A DNA stretch of 64,000 bases from Lachnospiraceae bacterium (GTDB lineage Bacteria > Bacillota > Clostridia > Lachnospirales > Lachnospiraceae). Each line of letters starts with the position of its first letter. Position 1 is the stretch's first letter. The translations under genes were made by a program, and so were the position numbers. Of this stretch, positions 49,563 through 64,000 are shown in pieces. The stretch lies in NCBI GenBank assembly GCA_017394885.1, contig JAFPWO010000010.1, positions 1 to 64,000 on the forward strand. The letters are read 5' to 3'. The notes beneath the pieces were generated by a model. The model made no database searches and was not told where the DNA came from. It saw only the letters and a list, made by a program, of their open reading frames with translations.

Positions 49563-51035
49563 TCAGTATTTCGGCACCGGCAGCGGCCGTGATTTGTCAA
49601 ACACGGTCTCCACGTCGAAAAAGACCTCCAGCTTATCCGCCCGGTAGTACATCTCGTATCCGTCCAGATTGACGCGTCCCTGCCGCAGGTACCCCTGCGT
49701 GCTGTTAAACTGCACCCACGGGATATTGTAGGCGTCCACATTGCAGAAATACGTAAAGCCCAGCGATTTCAGATAAACGAACTTTTCGTTTTCTTCTGTG
49801 TAATTCCGCCAGCTTCCGATATCCGCCCCGAAGGCGAAGATCATGATATCGGTCCCGCCGCCGAGCAGCGGATCCACCTGTTCCATCCACTTGCGCATGT
49901 CGGTGCTGATCCAGTCCAGGTCGGCGTTGGTCATATTGACGTGCCCCCAGCTGTGGGAGGCAAATTCCCAGCCCAGTTCTTTGAGGCGCGCGGCCACTTT
50001 CGCGGCGCCGGCCTTCTCCTCCTCCCAGTTCAGGGAGGCGTACTCCGGCTTGTATTCGGAATTCGAAGGATCTCCGTATTTCGGCGCGGTCCGGTAGCCC
50101 ATGATCCCCTCGTAGCCGGTCAGGGCCAGGCAGCCCTTTGCACCTTTATAGGAAAAATCCGGATGCTGTTCCACGAATTTTTCCAGGATCGGGACGACGT
50201 CGAAATCACCGGTCGTGACCGAGCCGTCCCGCTGCACCATCTCGCAGGTAGGAAAGTTATTTTCATCCAGGACGATCTTCGAGGCGAAGCCGTCTCCGGT
50301 CATGTACGCATAATAGGACACATCGTCCACAGACAGCACAAAGGGCTTTTTGCCCTCCGGCAGCATGATGCTGCCCTTTACCAGTTTGCCGTCCGCGTCT
50401 TTATAAGCCATGTCGTGGAGCTTTACCAGGACAAAGCCGCGGTCGTACATCTGCTGCAGCATCGCGTTAAACTCGTCCACCGTGGTCATCACCTGGTTGT
50501 AGCCGTCGATCTCGCTCTGCGGCGCTTTATAAAAAGCCAGTTCGGTATCCACGACCAGCGAGTGGAAAAACACATGGTAGACCTGCGTGATGTCCGCCTT
50601 GACCAGGGTCGTCTTCAGGTTCAGATAGTCCTGTATGGCCTGCATGAGCGCCGGCTCGTCCGCATAGCCCGGGAGCGACTGAATATAGGCCACGGCGCCG
50701 TCATAGTCGTAAGAAGCCGCTAGGCGCGACGCTTCAGCCAGCTCGGCCTCGTGCATTTTCGCGTTATTCTCGGTTTCTTCCGGCGCAGTCTCCTGCGTTC
50801 CGGCTTCCGCGCTCTGTCCGGGCTGCGTGTTCTCCTGGGTTTCGGTCTCTCCCATCACGGAGTTTACCCAGCCGCGGATGCCCCGGTAAGCGGTCCGCAC
50901 GCCGAAGAAGAGCCCGACGACCATCGCCAGTCCCGCCAAAGCGGCCAGGATCCGGTTCCGCCAGACCTTCCTTCTTTTCTTTTTCTGATTCAGCGACCGG
51001 GAACGGTCCTCCGAATATCGGTAATACTGCGGCAT
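49563..51035 (-). CDS. Membrane-anchored polysaccharide deacetylase family protein
   Basis: The 490-residue protein has a basic N-terminus, a single transmembrane anchor (about 29-48), an acidic Glu/Thr/Gln-rich linker (62-92), a helical region, and a C-terminal NodB-like domain. The metal triad is visible as LSVDD (Asp) and SHSWGHVN (two His). It should face the outside and act on peptidoglycan or another glycan. About 140 residues separate the two motifs, more than in most NodB proteins, because of an insert around NNFPTCEMVQRDG. It follows truA by 11 bases but has a strong AAAGGAGG site. Confidence 0.82.
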   Translation of the reverse strand: MPQYYRYSEDRSRSLNQKKKRRKVWRNRILAALAGLAMVVGLFFGVRTAYRGIRGWVNSVMGETETQENTQPGQSAEAGTQETAPEETENNAKMHEAELAEASRLAASYDYDGAVAYIQSLPGYADEPALMQAIQDYLNLKTTLVKADITQVYHVFFHSLVVDTELAFYKAPQSEIDGYNQVMTTVDEFNAMLQQMYDRGFVLVKLHDMAYKDADGKLVKGSIMLPEGKKPFVLSVDDVSYYAYMTGDGFASKIVLDENNFPTCEMVQRDGSVTTGDFDVVPILEKFVEQHPDFSYKGAKGCLALTGYEGIMGYRTAPKYGDPSNSEYKPEYASLNWEEEKAGAAKVAARLKELGWEFASHSWGHVNMTNADLDWISTDMRKWMEQVDPLLGGGTDIMIFAFGADIGSWRNYTEENEKFVYLKSLGFTYFCNVDAYNIPWVQFNSTQGYLRQGRVNLDGYEMYYRADKLEVFFDVETVFDKSRPLPVPKY

Positions 51036-51046
51036 AGCTGCCTCCT

Positions 51047-51811
51047 TTACCAGAGTCCTTCGGGAAAACCCTCCGGATACAGATCGATCTTTTCAAGGCA
51101 GAGGCCTTCCGGCGGCGCGGTCGGCCCGGCCTGGCTTCTGTCGCCCGACGCAAGGATCCGGGGCAGTTCCTCCGGCGGGAGCGCGCCGAGCCCCGCCTGC
51201 ATCAGCGTCCCGCTGATGATCCGGACCATATTGTATAAAAAACCGGTTCCGCTCACGCGGATGCGGATCTCGTCCCCTTCCCGGCGGACCGTCAGCGCGG
51301 TGATCCGCCGGACGGTAGTGAGCGCCTGCGAGCCGGCCGCGCAGAACGCGGCAAAATCATGCTCGCCGATCAGGGCCGCTGCGGCCTCCTGCATCCGCGC
51401 CGCATCCAGCGGCCGCCGGAAATGGGCTACGTAGCGGCAGCGCAGGGGATCCGGCAGCGCACGGTTCAAGATCGTATATTCATAGGTCTTGATGCTGTCG
51501 CAGCGGCGCGGATGAAAGCCCGGCGCGGTCTCTTCCGAGCGGATCACGACAATATCCTTCGGCAGATAGGGGTTCAGGGCCGCGGCGATCTTTTCCGGCG
51601 GGATACGGCTTTCGGTATCCAGCACGCAGAGATTCCCCTTTGCATGGACGCCCGCGTCCGTACGCGAAGCCCCGCTGACCCGGATCTCTTCGCCCAGCAG
51701 GGCGGAAAGCTGCCGGTTCAGGACCTCCTCCACCGTGATCCCGGTCGGCTCCAGCTGCCAGCCGTGATAGGCGGTTCCGTCATAGGCGACGGTCAGCATA
51801 ACCCGTTTCAT
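51047..51811 (-). CDS. truA: tRNA pseudouridine(38-40) synthase
   Basis: TruA makes pseudouridine at positions 38-40 of many tRNAs. The 254-residue protein has the catalytic Asp in RTDAGVHAKGN (about residues 50-60) and the N-terminal VAYDGTAYHGWQ. It starts within the stop of ecfT (ATGA), giving the common Bacillota order ecfA1-ecfA2-ecfT-truA. The ribosomal genes rplM-rpsI that usually follow are replaced by a deacetylase gene. Confidence 0.96.
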   Translation of the reverse strand: MKRVMLTVAYDGTAYHGWQLEPTGITVEEVLNRQLSALLGEEIRVSGASRTDAGVHAKGNLCVLDTESRIPPEKIAAALNPYLPKDIVVIRSEETAPGFHPRRCDSIKTYEYTILNRALPDPLRCRYVAHFRRPLDAARMQEAAAALIGEHDFAAFCAAGSQALTTVRRITALTVRREGDEIRIRVSGTGFLYNMVRIISGTLMQAGLGALPPEELPRILASGDRSQAGPTAPPEGLCLEKIDLYPEGFPEGLW

Positions 51812-52614
51812 GACGCAAGCACCGTCCTTGTCAGTATCATAAGGATCACATACAGCAGCAGCGCCGCGTAATAGATGCGGTCCGCCTTCGCATAGCGCAG
51901 CGGCTTCATCTTCGTGCGGCCCTCCCCGCCGTGATAGCAGCGGGCTTCCATGGCGGTCGCCAGCTCCCCGGCCCGCCGGAACGCGGAGACGAACAGCGGG
52001 ATCAGGACCGGGATCAGCGCTTTGGTGCGGTTGATGAAATTCCCGGACTCAAAGTCCGCGCCGCGGGCCATCTGGGCCTTGCGGATCTTATCCAGCTCTT
52101 CCGTAAGCACCGGCAGAAAACGCAGGGCGATGGACATCATCATCGCGATCTCATGGACCGGCACGCCGAAGAACGTCAGAAAATGCAGGCCCTTTTCCAG
52201 CCCGGCCGTCAGCTCAGTCGGGGTGGTGGTAAAGGTCATGAGCGAGGAGCCCAGCAGGAGAAGCGTGAGCCTCACCGCCATGCGCAGCGCCTGCCGCAGG
52301 CCTTCTCTGGTCACGCGGATGATCCAGAAGGAAAAGACCACGGTGCCCGGTGTAAACAGCATATTGATAAACACGCTGAGCAGCAGCAGGAAGAGGATCC
52401 CGCGCAGGCCGCGCAGCATATATCCCAGGGGGATCTTCGAAAGCGCGATCAGGGTGAAAAGCCAGACCGCCGCCAGCAGATAGCCCCAGAAATTCCCTGC
52501 CACAAACAGGGTGACCAGGTAAACAAAGGTGCTCAGTAGCTTCGTCCGCGGATCCAGCCTGTGAATCGGGGAGTCCACCGGATAATATTGTCCGAGAGTC
52601 AGGTCTTTAAACAT
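51808..52614 (-). CDS. ecfT: ECF transporter transmembrane subunit EcfT
   Basis: EcfT couples the two ATPases to exchangeable substrate-binding S subunits for vitamin uptake. The 268-residue protein has several membrane segments and the two coupling motifs: MARGADFESG and the MEARCYHGGEGRT variant, where Cys stands for the Gly of Ala-Arg-Gly, as in many homologues. No S-component gene is in the window, so this is the shared group II module. A cobalamin-precursor or other vitamin S protein would have to be encoded elsewhere. Confidence 0.95.
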   Translation of the reverse strand: MFKDLTLGQYYPVDSPIHRLDPRTKLLSTFVYLVTLFVAGNFWGYLLAAVWLFTLIALSKIPLGYMLRGLRGILFLLLLSVFINMLFTPGTVVFSFWIIRVTREGLRQALRMAVRLTLLLLGSSLMTFTTTPTELTAGLEKGLHFLTFFGVPVHEIAMMMSIALRFLPVLTEELDKIRKAQMARGADFESGNFINRTKALIPVLIPLFVSAFRRAGELATAMEARCYHGGEGRTKMKPLRYAKADRIYYAALLLYVILMILTRTVLAS

Positions 52615-52623
52615 GCATGCCTC

Positions 52624-53469
52624 TTACTGAAACAGTTTCGCGATTTCTTCTTCGGCTTCTTCCACGGAAAGCGCGGTCCCGTCCACCGGGAGCCCGGCTT
52701 CTTTCAGAAGCGCCATGATCCGGCTGACCTCCGGAATGCTGAGGCCGATCTCCTCCAGCCCCTTCCGGTCGCCGAAGATCTCCTTCGGCGTTCCTTCTTT
52801 CACTTTCTCGCCGTGGCTGAGCACGGCGATCCGGTCTGCCAGTTCCGCCACGTCGTCCATGCTGTGGGAGACGATCACGACGCCGATCCCTTTGGTTTCG
52901 CGCAGCCGCCGTAACATTGAAAGCAGCTCCGCCCGGCCCTGAGGATCCAGCCCGGCCGTCGGTTCATCCAGGATCAGGATCCGCGGCTGCATGGCCAGGA
53001 CACCCGCGATGGCGGCCCGGCGCTTTTCCCCGCCGGAAAGTTCAAACGGCGAGCGGGTATAATACTCTTCGCCCAGGCCGACCGCTTCCAGCGCGGTCTT
53101 TGCCCGCGCGATCCGCTCCTCCTCGGGCAGCCCCTGATTTTTCGGGCCGAAGCAGACGTCCGTCAGCACGTCGGTCTCAAACAGCTGATACTCGGGATAC
53201 TGGAAGACCAGTCCCACCCGGCCGCGCAGGGCGCGCCGGTCATATTTCTCGCCGAAGATATCCTCTCCGTTAAAAAGCACCTGTCCGGAATACGGTTTCA
53301 GCAGGCCGTTCATCAGCTGGATCAGCGTGGATTTCCCGGAGCCGGTATGGCCGATGATCGCCAGGATCTCCTCTTCCCGCACCGTCAGATCGATCTCATT
53401 CAGGCTGCGGACCTCCATGGGCGTCCCGACTTCATAGACATAGGAGACGCCGCGCAGTTCGATACTCAT
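52624..53469 (-). CDS. ecfA2: ECF transporter ATPase EcfA2
   Basis: The 281-residue ABC ATPase has Walker A GHTGSGKST (about 36-44), the Q loop in LVFQYPEYQLFE, the signature FELSGGEKRR and Walker B ILILDEPTAGLD. It is the second of the ATPase pair; its start overlaps the ecfA1 stop by four bases. It energises vitamin uptake together with EcfT. Confidence 0.95.
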   Translation of the reverse strand: MSIELRGVSYVYEVGTPMEVRSLNEIDLTVREEEILAIIGHTGSGKSTLIQLMNGLLKPYSGQVLFNGEDIFGEKYDRRALRGRVGLVFQYPEYQLFETDVLTDVCFGPKNQGLPEEERIARAKTALEAVGLGEEYYTRSPFELSGGEKRRAAIAGVLAMQPRILILDEPTAGLDPQGRAELLSMLRRLRETKGIGVVIVSHSMDDVAELADRIAVLSHGEKVKEGTPKEIFGDRKGLEEIGLSIPEVSRIMALLKEAGLPVDGTALSVEEAEEEIAKLFQ

Positions 53470-54338
53470 GCTTTTGTCTCCTTCCCGCGGTACAGGGCGA
53501 TGACCGCCTCCGCCAGTTCTTCCCCGGTCAGCAGGCCTTCCGGAAGATCCAGGCCCCGCCTGCGCAGCGCCTGCGCCAGCCGGGCGGTCTTCGGGAGCGT
53601 AAGGCCCAGCGCCTCCAGCTCTTCCGCGCGCGCAAAAACGGCATGCGGCACATCATCCATCATGATCTCGCCCCGTTTCATGACGATCACCCGGTCCGCA
53701 AAAACGGTTTCTTCCATATAATGCGTGATCAGCAGCACGGTGATATGCTCGGCCTGATTGAGCTCCCGGATCGTCTTTAAGACTTCCCGGCGCCCCTGCG
53801 GATCCAGCATGGCCGTGGATTCATCCAGTACGATGCACTTCGGCTTCATGGCCAGCACGCCCGCGATCGCCACGCGCTGCTTCTGGCCGCCGGACAAACG
53901 GCCCGGGGAGGCCTGCGCATAAGCGCTCATCCCGACTTCCGAAAGGCACCGCCCGACCCGTTCCCAGATCTCTTCGGTGGGGACGCCGATATTCTCCGGG
54001 CCGAAGCCGACGTCTTCCTCCACGATCGTGGCCACGATCTGGTTGTCCGGATTCTGAAAGACCATGCCGGCCGCCGCGCGGATATCCCAGAGATGCGTTT
54101 CATCCCGGGTATCCATGGCTTCGATCCACACCGTCCCTTCCGTCGGGACCAGCAGCGCGTTGAAATGCTTGGCGAGGGTGGATTTGCCCGAGCCGTTCCG
54201 TCCTACGACAGCGACAAAATCGCCTGCTTTCACCGACAGATTCACCGATCGCAGCGCGCGGTTCTTTTCTTCCACGGCCCCGGTCTCGTCCCGGATGACA
54301 TATTCATAAACCAGATCCTGCGTTCTGATGATACTCAT
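53466..54338 (-). CDS. ecfA1: ECF transporter ATPase EcfA1
   Basis: The 290-residue ABC ATPase has Walker A GRNGSGKST (about 48-56), the Q loop MVFQNPDNQIVATIV, the signature GRLSGGQKQR and Walker B CIVLDESTAMLD. In Walker B, Ser replaces the usual Pro after Glu, as is common in EcfA1. The ATG at 54338 follows GGGGAGCA; the open frame further upstream lies in the leader. It heads the ecfA1-ecfA2-ecfT-truA series behind a strong promoter. Confidence 0.94.
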   Translation of the reverse strand: MSIIRTQDLVYEYVIRDETGAVEEKNRALRSVNLSVKAGDFVAVVGRNGSGKSTLAKHFNALLVPTEGTVWIEAMDTRDETHLWDIRAAAGMVFQNPDNQIVATIVEEDVGFGPENIGVPTEEIWERVGRCLSEVGMSAYAQASPGRLSGGQKQRVAIAGVLAMKPKCIVLDESTAMLDPQGRREVLKTIRELNQAEHITVLLITHYMEETVFADRVIVMKRGEIMMDDVPHAVFARAEELEALGLTLPKTARLAQALRRRGLDLPEGLLTGEELAEAVIALYRGKETKA

Positions 54339-54416
54339 GCCTGCTCCCCGGCGCGCCGCTTTGATCGTTTCCGGTATCTCGACCGTAACAAAACAAAGCG
54401 CTTGCACGCCCGCTTC

Positions 54417-54445
54417 ATTATAAAAAAGAGCCCTGAGAAAGTCAA
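54417..54445 (-). promoter_or_regulatory. Promoter of the ecf-truA series
   Basis: TTGACT (54445-54440) and a perfect TATAAT (54422-54417) are 17 bases apart on the minus strand, 79 bases before the ecfA1 ATG. Confidence 0.85.
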
Positions 54446-54496
54446 GGCCGGGAAAGGGATCCCGCTTTCTCCCTGACGGGGAGAGCGCGGGGCGTC

Positions 54497-54525
54497 AAAA
54501 AACCTCCCCCTCACGGGGGAGGTTT
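54497..54525 (-). terminator. Intrinsic terminator of the SPFH gene
   Basis: A perfect 11-base-pair stem (54500-54510 with 54515-54525) with a 4-base loop has T bases running on to 54497 on the minus strand. It starts 19 bases after the stop. Confidence 0.88.
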
Positions 54526-54543
54526 CCGCATAGGGCGGAGGGT

Positions 54544-55212
54544 TTAGTCCGGCAGGGACGCGCCTTCGATCAGCACGCCGGTGATCTCCACGCCCAGCGG
54601 CGCGGCGGCTTGGTTCGCCTTCATCAGGACCAGATCCGACAGCGACGCATAATGGTTGATGATCTCCGTCACCGGAAGGTTCTGCTCTCCGGCCACCGCA
54701 GCAAAAGCGCCGGCCGTCAGCGTCGCCAGATAATCGTTCAGCTCGAAGCTTGTCTGCAGCTTGCGGTTCAGGAAGGCTTCCAGGATGAAGCCGATCCCGT
54801 CCTGGATCCGGTAAGCCATCTTTCCGAAAGCCCGGATCGCATACAGCTTGCCGTTCTCATTCCGGAGCACGGGCGTGCGGGTCGCCCACTTCCGGTCGGT
54901 GATCCGCGTCAGATTCAGGAAATAGAGCTCGGCAGGCACCGGGCGGTCGGCGCGGGTAAAGGCGCCGCGCTCCGCCAGCCCCGGGAACATGGTCGCGCCG
55001 AGGACATAGCTTCCTTCATCCCAGGTGTCGACCAGCTCTCCGTTCTGCACAAAAGCGATCATCTGATCGCTTGCCACCTCGATCCGCAGGCCGGGCAGAA
55101 GCGGAAGATCCCCGCTCTCCGAGCCGTAGCGGTAAACCGCAAGTCCGCGACCCGCATCATGGAAGCGGATCGCGGCGTTATTGTTTTTCTGAAAGAGTTT
55201 CCGAAGGCACAT
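54544..55212 (-). CDS. SPFH-domain protein, YdjI-like
   Basis: The 222-residue soluble protein resembles YdjI of Bacillus subtilis, a short SPFH-domain protein (also called virion core protein family). Blocks include DQMIAFVQNGELVDTWDEGSYVL, PAELYFLNLTRITDRKWATR and AIRAFGKMAYRIQD. YdjI-type proteins help place PspA-like or YdjG-type envelope stress partners at the membrane. The start is the ATG at 55212 with AGGTGAAG upstream. It follows a TM2-domain gene by 13 bases; in Bacillus the neighbour YdjG also carries zinc-ribbon modules. Confidence 0.72.
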   Translation of the reverse strand: MCLRKLFQKNNNAAIRFHDAGRGLAVYRYGSESGDLPLLPGLRIEVASDQMIAFVQNGELVDTWDEGSYVLGATMFPGLAERGAFTRADRPVPAELYFLNLTRITDRKWATRTPVLRNENGKLYAIRAFGKMAYRIQDGIGFILEAFLNRKLQTSFELNDYLATLTAGAFAAVAGEQNLPVTEIINHYASLSDLVLMKANQAAAPLGVEITGVLIEGASLPD

Positions 55213-55225
55213 CTTACTTCACCTC

Positions 55226-55618
55226 TCATGCTGAATTCAGCGGCAGCCCGTCTGCGTCCTCGAAACGTCCCATCAGGATCAGGATCAGATCCACGATCCA
55301 CCCGATTCCGTAGAGGCCGCGGGTAAAGGCATACAGGAAACCGGTCCCGATCTTCCCGACGTAGAACCGATGGACCCCCAGCCACCCGAGCAGGAGGCAA
55401 AGCACAAAGGCGATCCATCTGCTCTTCCGGCTTACCAGCGGGGTGTCCGCGGCAAAGGCGTCGGTGCGGGGAGCTTTCTCCGTGTTCCATGAGGTCTGCG
55501 CCGAATCGCTGCGGGTCCTTCCGTAAGCGGTGCGGGCATTCCCTGCGTGAACCGTTCCGCAGTAGCTGCATACGGTTCCGGTAAGCGGAGCTCCGCAAAT
55601 GCTGCATCTTGTCATCAT
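55226..55618 (-). CDS. Zinc-ribbon and TM2-domain membrane protein
   Basis: The 130-residue protein starts with a zinc ribbon (CSICG and CSYCG, Cys at about 5, 8, 17, 20), then a flexible linker and a TM2 domain. The TM2 domain has two membrane helices joined by the short LGVHRFYVGK loop (about 78-118) and ends with GIGWIVDLILILMGRF. The role of TM2 proteins is not known. It probably forms a two-gene unit with the SPFH gene, which suggests membrane or envelope stress, but that is inference. Confidence 0.8.
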   Translation of the reverse strand: MMTRCSICGAPLTGTVCSYCGTVHAGNARTAYGRTRSDSAQTSWNTEKAPRTDAFAADTPLVSRKSRWIAFVLCLLLGWLGVHRFYVGKIGTGFLYAFTRGLYGIGWIVDLILILMGRFEDADGLPLNSA

Positions 55619-55755
55619 GTCTTTCTCCTCCTTTCTGCGGATTTGGTTTTTATCTGAACCAATCGTAGCGCAGAAGGGAGGAGGAATAAAGGGTTCCCGC
55701 AGAGAAATAAATACAGATAATCCGTTCCCCGCGGAGAATTACCGTGAAAATGTAA

Positions 55756-55790
55756 AAGGCACAGCCGGACAAAATCTCAGACTGTGCCTT
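55756..55790 (-). terminator. Probable intrinsic terminator of rpoBC
   Basis: AAGGCACAG and CTGTGCCTT (9 base pairs, 17-base loop) lie 15 bases after the rpoC stop and are followed on the minus strand by TTTTAC. The large loop makes it weaker than the others. The rest of the gap 55619-55804 shows nothing else that I can name. Confidence 0.6.
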
Positions 55791-55804
55791 ATAAAAAGCT
55801 GCGA

Positions 55805-59395
<3,591 letters not shown>

Positions 59396-59413
59396 AGTCA
59401 ATCTCCCCCTTTA

Positions 59414-63259
<3,846 letters not shown>

Positions 63260-63340
63260 AGACGCTTCTCCCCTGAAAGATATGTTAGCGCCATAAAAAA
63301 GGGCATAGAAGGGACAGTTGCCCACAATAGCGCATCCTTC

Positions 63341-63369
63341 ATACTACCAAAGCGATCTATCTCTGTCAA
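63341..63369 (-). promoter_or_regulatory. Promoter of rpoBC
   Basis: A perfect TTGACA (63369-63364) and TAGTAT (63346-63341) are 17 bases apart on the minus strand, about 80 bases before the rpoB start. In the leader, GGGCA and TGCCC with a 13-base loop precede TTTTTT (about 63312-63291), a possible weak attenuator. Confidence 0.8.
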
Positions 63370-63399
63370 GCGGAAATTTGACGTTTTTTTGAAGTTTTT

Positions 63400-63822
63400 T
63401 CAGGTAAATTTGAACAGATTGAGGCCGATCTCTTCGCTGAAAGCCCGGTCCACGGTCCCGTCGATCACGCGGATCACCAGTTCGCAGGTGGCGCTGATGA
63501 CGGCACGGGCAAGATGGCCGCCGAAGACCTCGCCCTTCTCGTTGCCCGCGCTCATGTGCAGGTGGGCATAGTAAGCCCCGTTCATCGTGGAAATCGTCCC
63601 GTGCAGGGAAACGATTTCGAACAGGCCCTGAAAATGATTGGGGCGGAAGACCTTCTTTTCCGTATCGAAAACGCCGGCCGTAAACTCTTTAACGGCGCCC
63701 AGGGCATTGATCTCGGCCAGCTTGATATTCTCCTTTTCGGCTACTGTCTGCAGCTGCGCAAGGATCTCTTCGTCTTTGTCCATGCGGACGATGATCGTAT
63801 TGCCAAATCTTCTGTAGTCCAT
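63400..63822 (-). CDS. PPC/DUF296 domain protein
   Basis: The 140-residue protein is a single PPC (DUF296) domain with VAEKENIKLAEINALGAV, LHGTISTMNGAYYAHLHMS and GEVFGGHLARAVISATCELVI. The His residues in AHLHMS and GGHL could bind metal, as seen in bacterial family members. In plants the domain is fused to AT-hooks; the free bacterial proteins have no settled role. It lies upstream of rpoB on the same strand, with a GGAGG site, and no terminator separates it from the rpoB promoter. Confidence 0.88.
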   Translation of the reverse strand: MDYRRFGNTIIVRMDKDEEILAQLQTVAEKENIKLAEINALGAVKEFTAGVFDTEKKVFRPNHFQGLFEIVSLHGTISTMNGAYYAHLHMSAGNEKGEVFGGHLARAVISATCELVIRVIDGTVDRAFSEEIGLNLFKFT

Positions 63823-63882
63823 ATATAACCTCCGTCAGAAATATCGTTTTTATAAATCCCGCCTTTTTCTGCCGAAACCTTC

Positions 63883-64000
63883 TCAGTATTCCGCGATGGT
63901 CCGGCAGGCTTTCTGCATACAGCGTTCAAAATCAAGGATGTGCTTCGGCGTCCGCTGGCTTTTTCTCCTCACGAAATAGACCGCCGTCGTATGCGGGGCA
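63883..64000 (-). CDS. C-terminal end of a possible LysR-type regulator (partial)
   Basis: A reading frame enters from the right edge and ends with TGA at 63885-63883. About 38 residues are visible: AVYFVRRKSQRTPKHILDF, then CMQKACRTIAEY. The pattern of an aromatic strand followed by R-K and a final helix resembles the end of LysR substrate-binding domains, but the piece is too short for a firm call. Confidence 0.4.
   Translation of the reverse strand, partial: APHTTAVYFVRRKSQRTPKHILDFERCMQKACRTIAEY

Noticed and set aside
55619-55755. A small RNA or gene in the gap between the TM2 gene and rpoC
   Set aside because: Apart from the rpoC terminator and a 6-base inverted repeat near 55650 there is no convincing promoter or structure.

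Overview
The window looks like a piece of chromosome from an anaerobic, GC-rich member of the Bacillota, most likely class Clostridia. The signs are a rubrerythrin, a DegV protein, Shine-Dalgarno sites close to AGGAGG, ECF transporter genes next to truA, the mazG-rqcP-divIC-tilS-hpt-ftsH order, and a Firmicute-type ethanolamine (eut) locus with an EutV/EutW regulator pair. Family names rest on reading the translated sequence; no database search was run. The window is gene-dense: no gap between genes exceeds about 300 bases, and most gaps hold a promoter or a hairpin terminator. No CRISPR array, insertion sequence, phage gene or rRNA was seen.

Layout. 1-3.7 kb (+): the end of serC, then serA and a DUF1015 gene (serine biosynthesis cluster), a long imperfect hairpin, and an uncharacterised multi-spanning membrane protein. 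3.7-17 kb (-): a long head-to-tail series uvrA-clpX-mazG-rqcP-divIC-tilS-hpt-ftsH, followed by a GH13 amylase, an iron alcohol dehydrogenase and a beta-hydroxyacid dehydrogenase. 17.2-20.5 kb (+): an integral-membrane glycosyltransferase, DegV and a family 2 glycosyltransferase. 20.5-28.6 kb: FGGY kinase, gap, rubrerythrin, tadA, a tRNA-Ala, pgsA, deoD, a C69 dipeptidase and murI, mostly short transcription units with recognisable signals.

28.6-32.3 kb holds a small island: an opine-dehydrogenase-family gene, a divergent LysR regulator and an MmgE/PrpD gene. Its substrate is unknown.

32.4-45.9 kb (-) is the centrepiece, a 17-gene ethanolamine bacterial microcompartment (BMC) locus: eutV-eutW-[leader]-eutA-B-C-L-E-M-M-T-pduL-(unknown)-eutN-pduS-pduT-eutS-eutP. 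EutBC would split ethanolamine to acetaldehyde and ammonia with adenosylcobalamin. EutA and EutT maintain the cofactor, EutE makes acetyl-CoA, and PduL makes acetyl phosphate. EutM (two nearly identical copies), L, N, S and the PduT-like protein form the shell. The 104-base gap before eutA contains two hexaloop hairpins, the second of which shares bases with a following intrinsic terminator. This is the arrangement expected for EutV (ANTAR) antitermination. No ethanolamine permease (eutH), alcohol dehydrogenase (eutG) or eutQ lies in the locus.

45.9-54.4 kb (-): an M28 peptidase, a histidine phosphatase, asparaginase, XpaC, a membrane-anchored polysaccharide deacetylase, truA and ecfT-ecfA2-ecfA1. 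54.5-63.9 kb (-): an SPFH protein, a TM2 protein, rpoC, rpoB with its own promoter, a PPC-domain protein and the tail of a probable LysR gene. rpoBC and ecf-truA are both detached from the ribosomal-protein genes that normally flank them in Bacillota.
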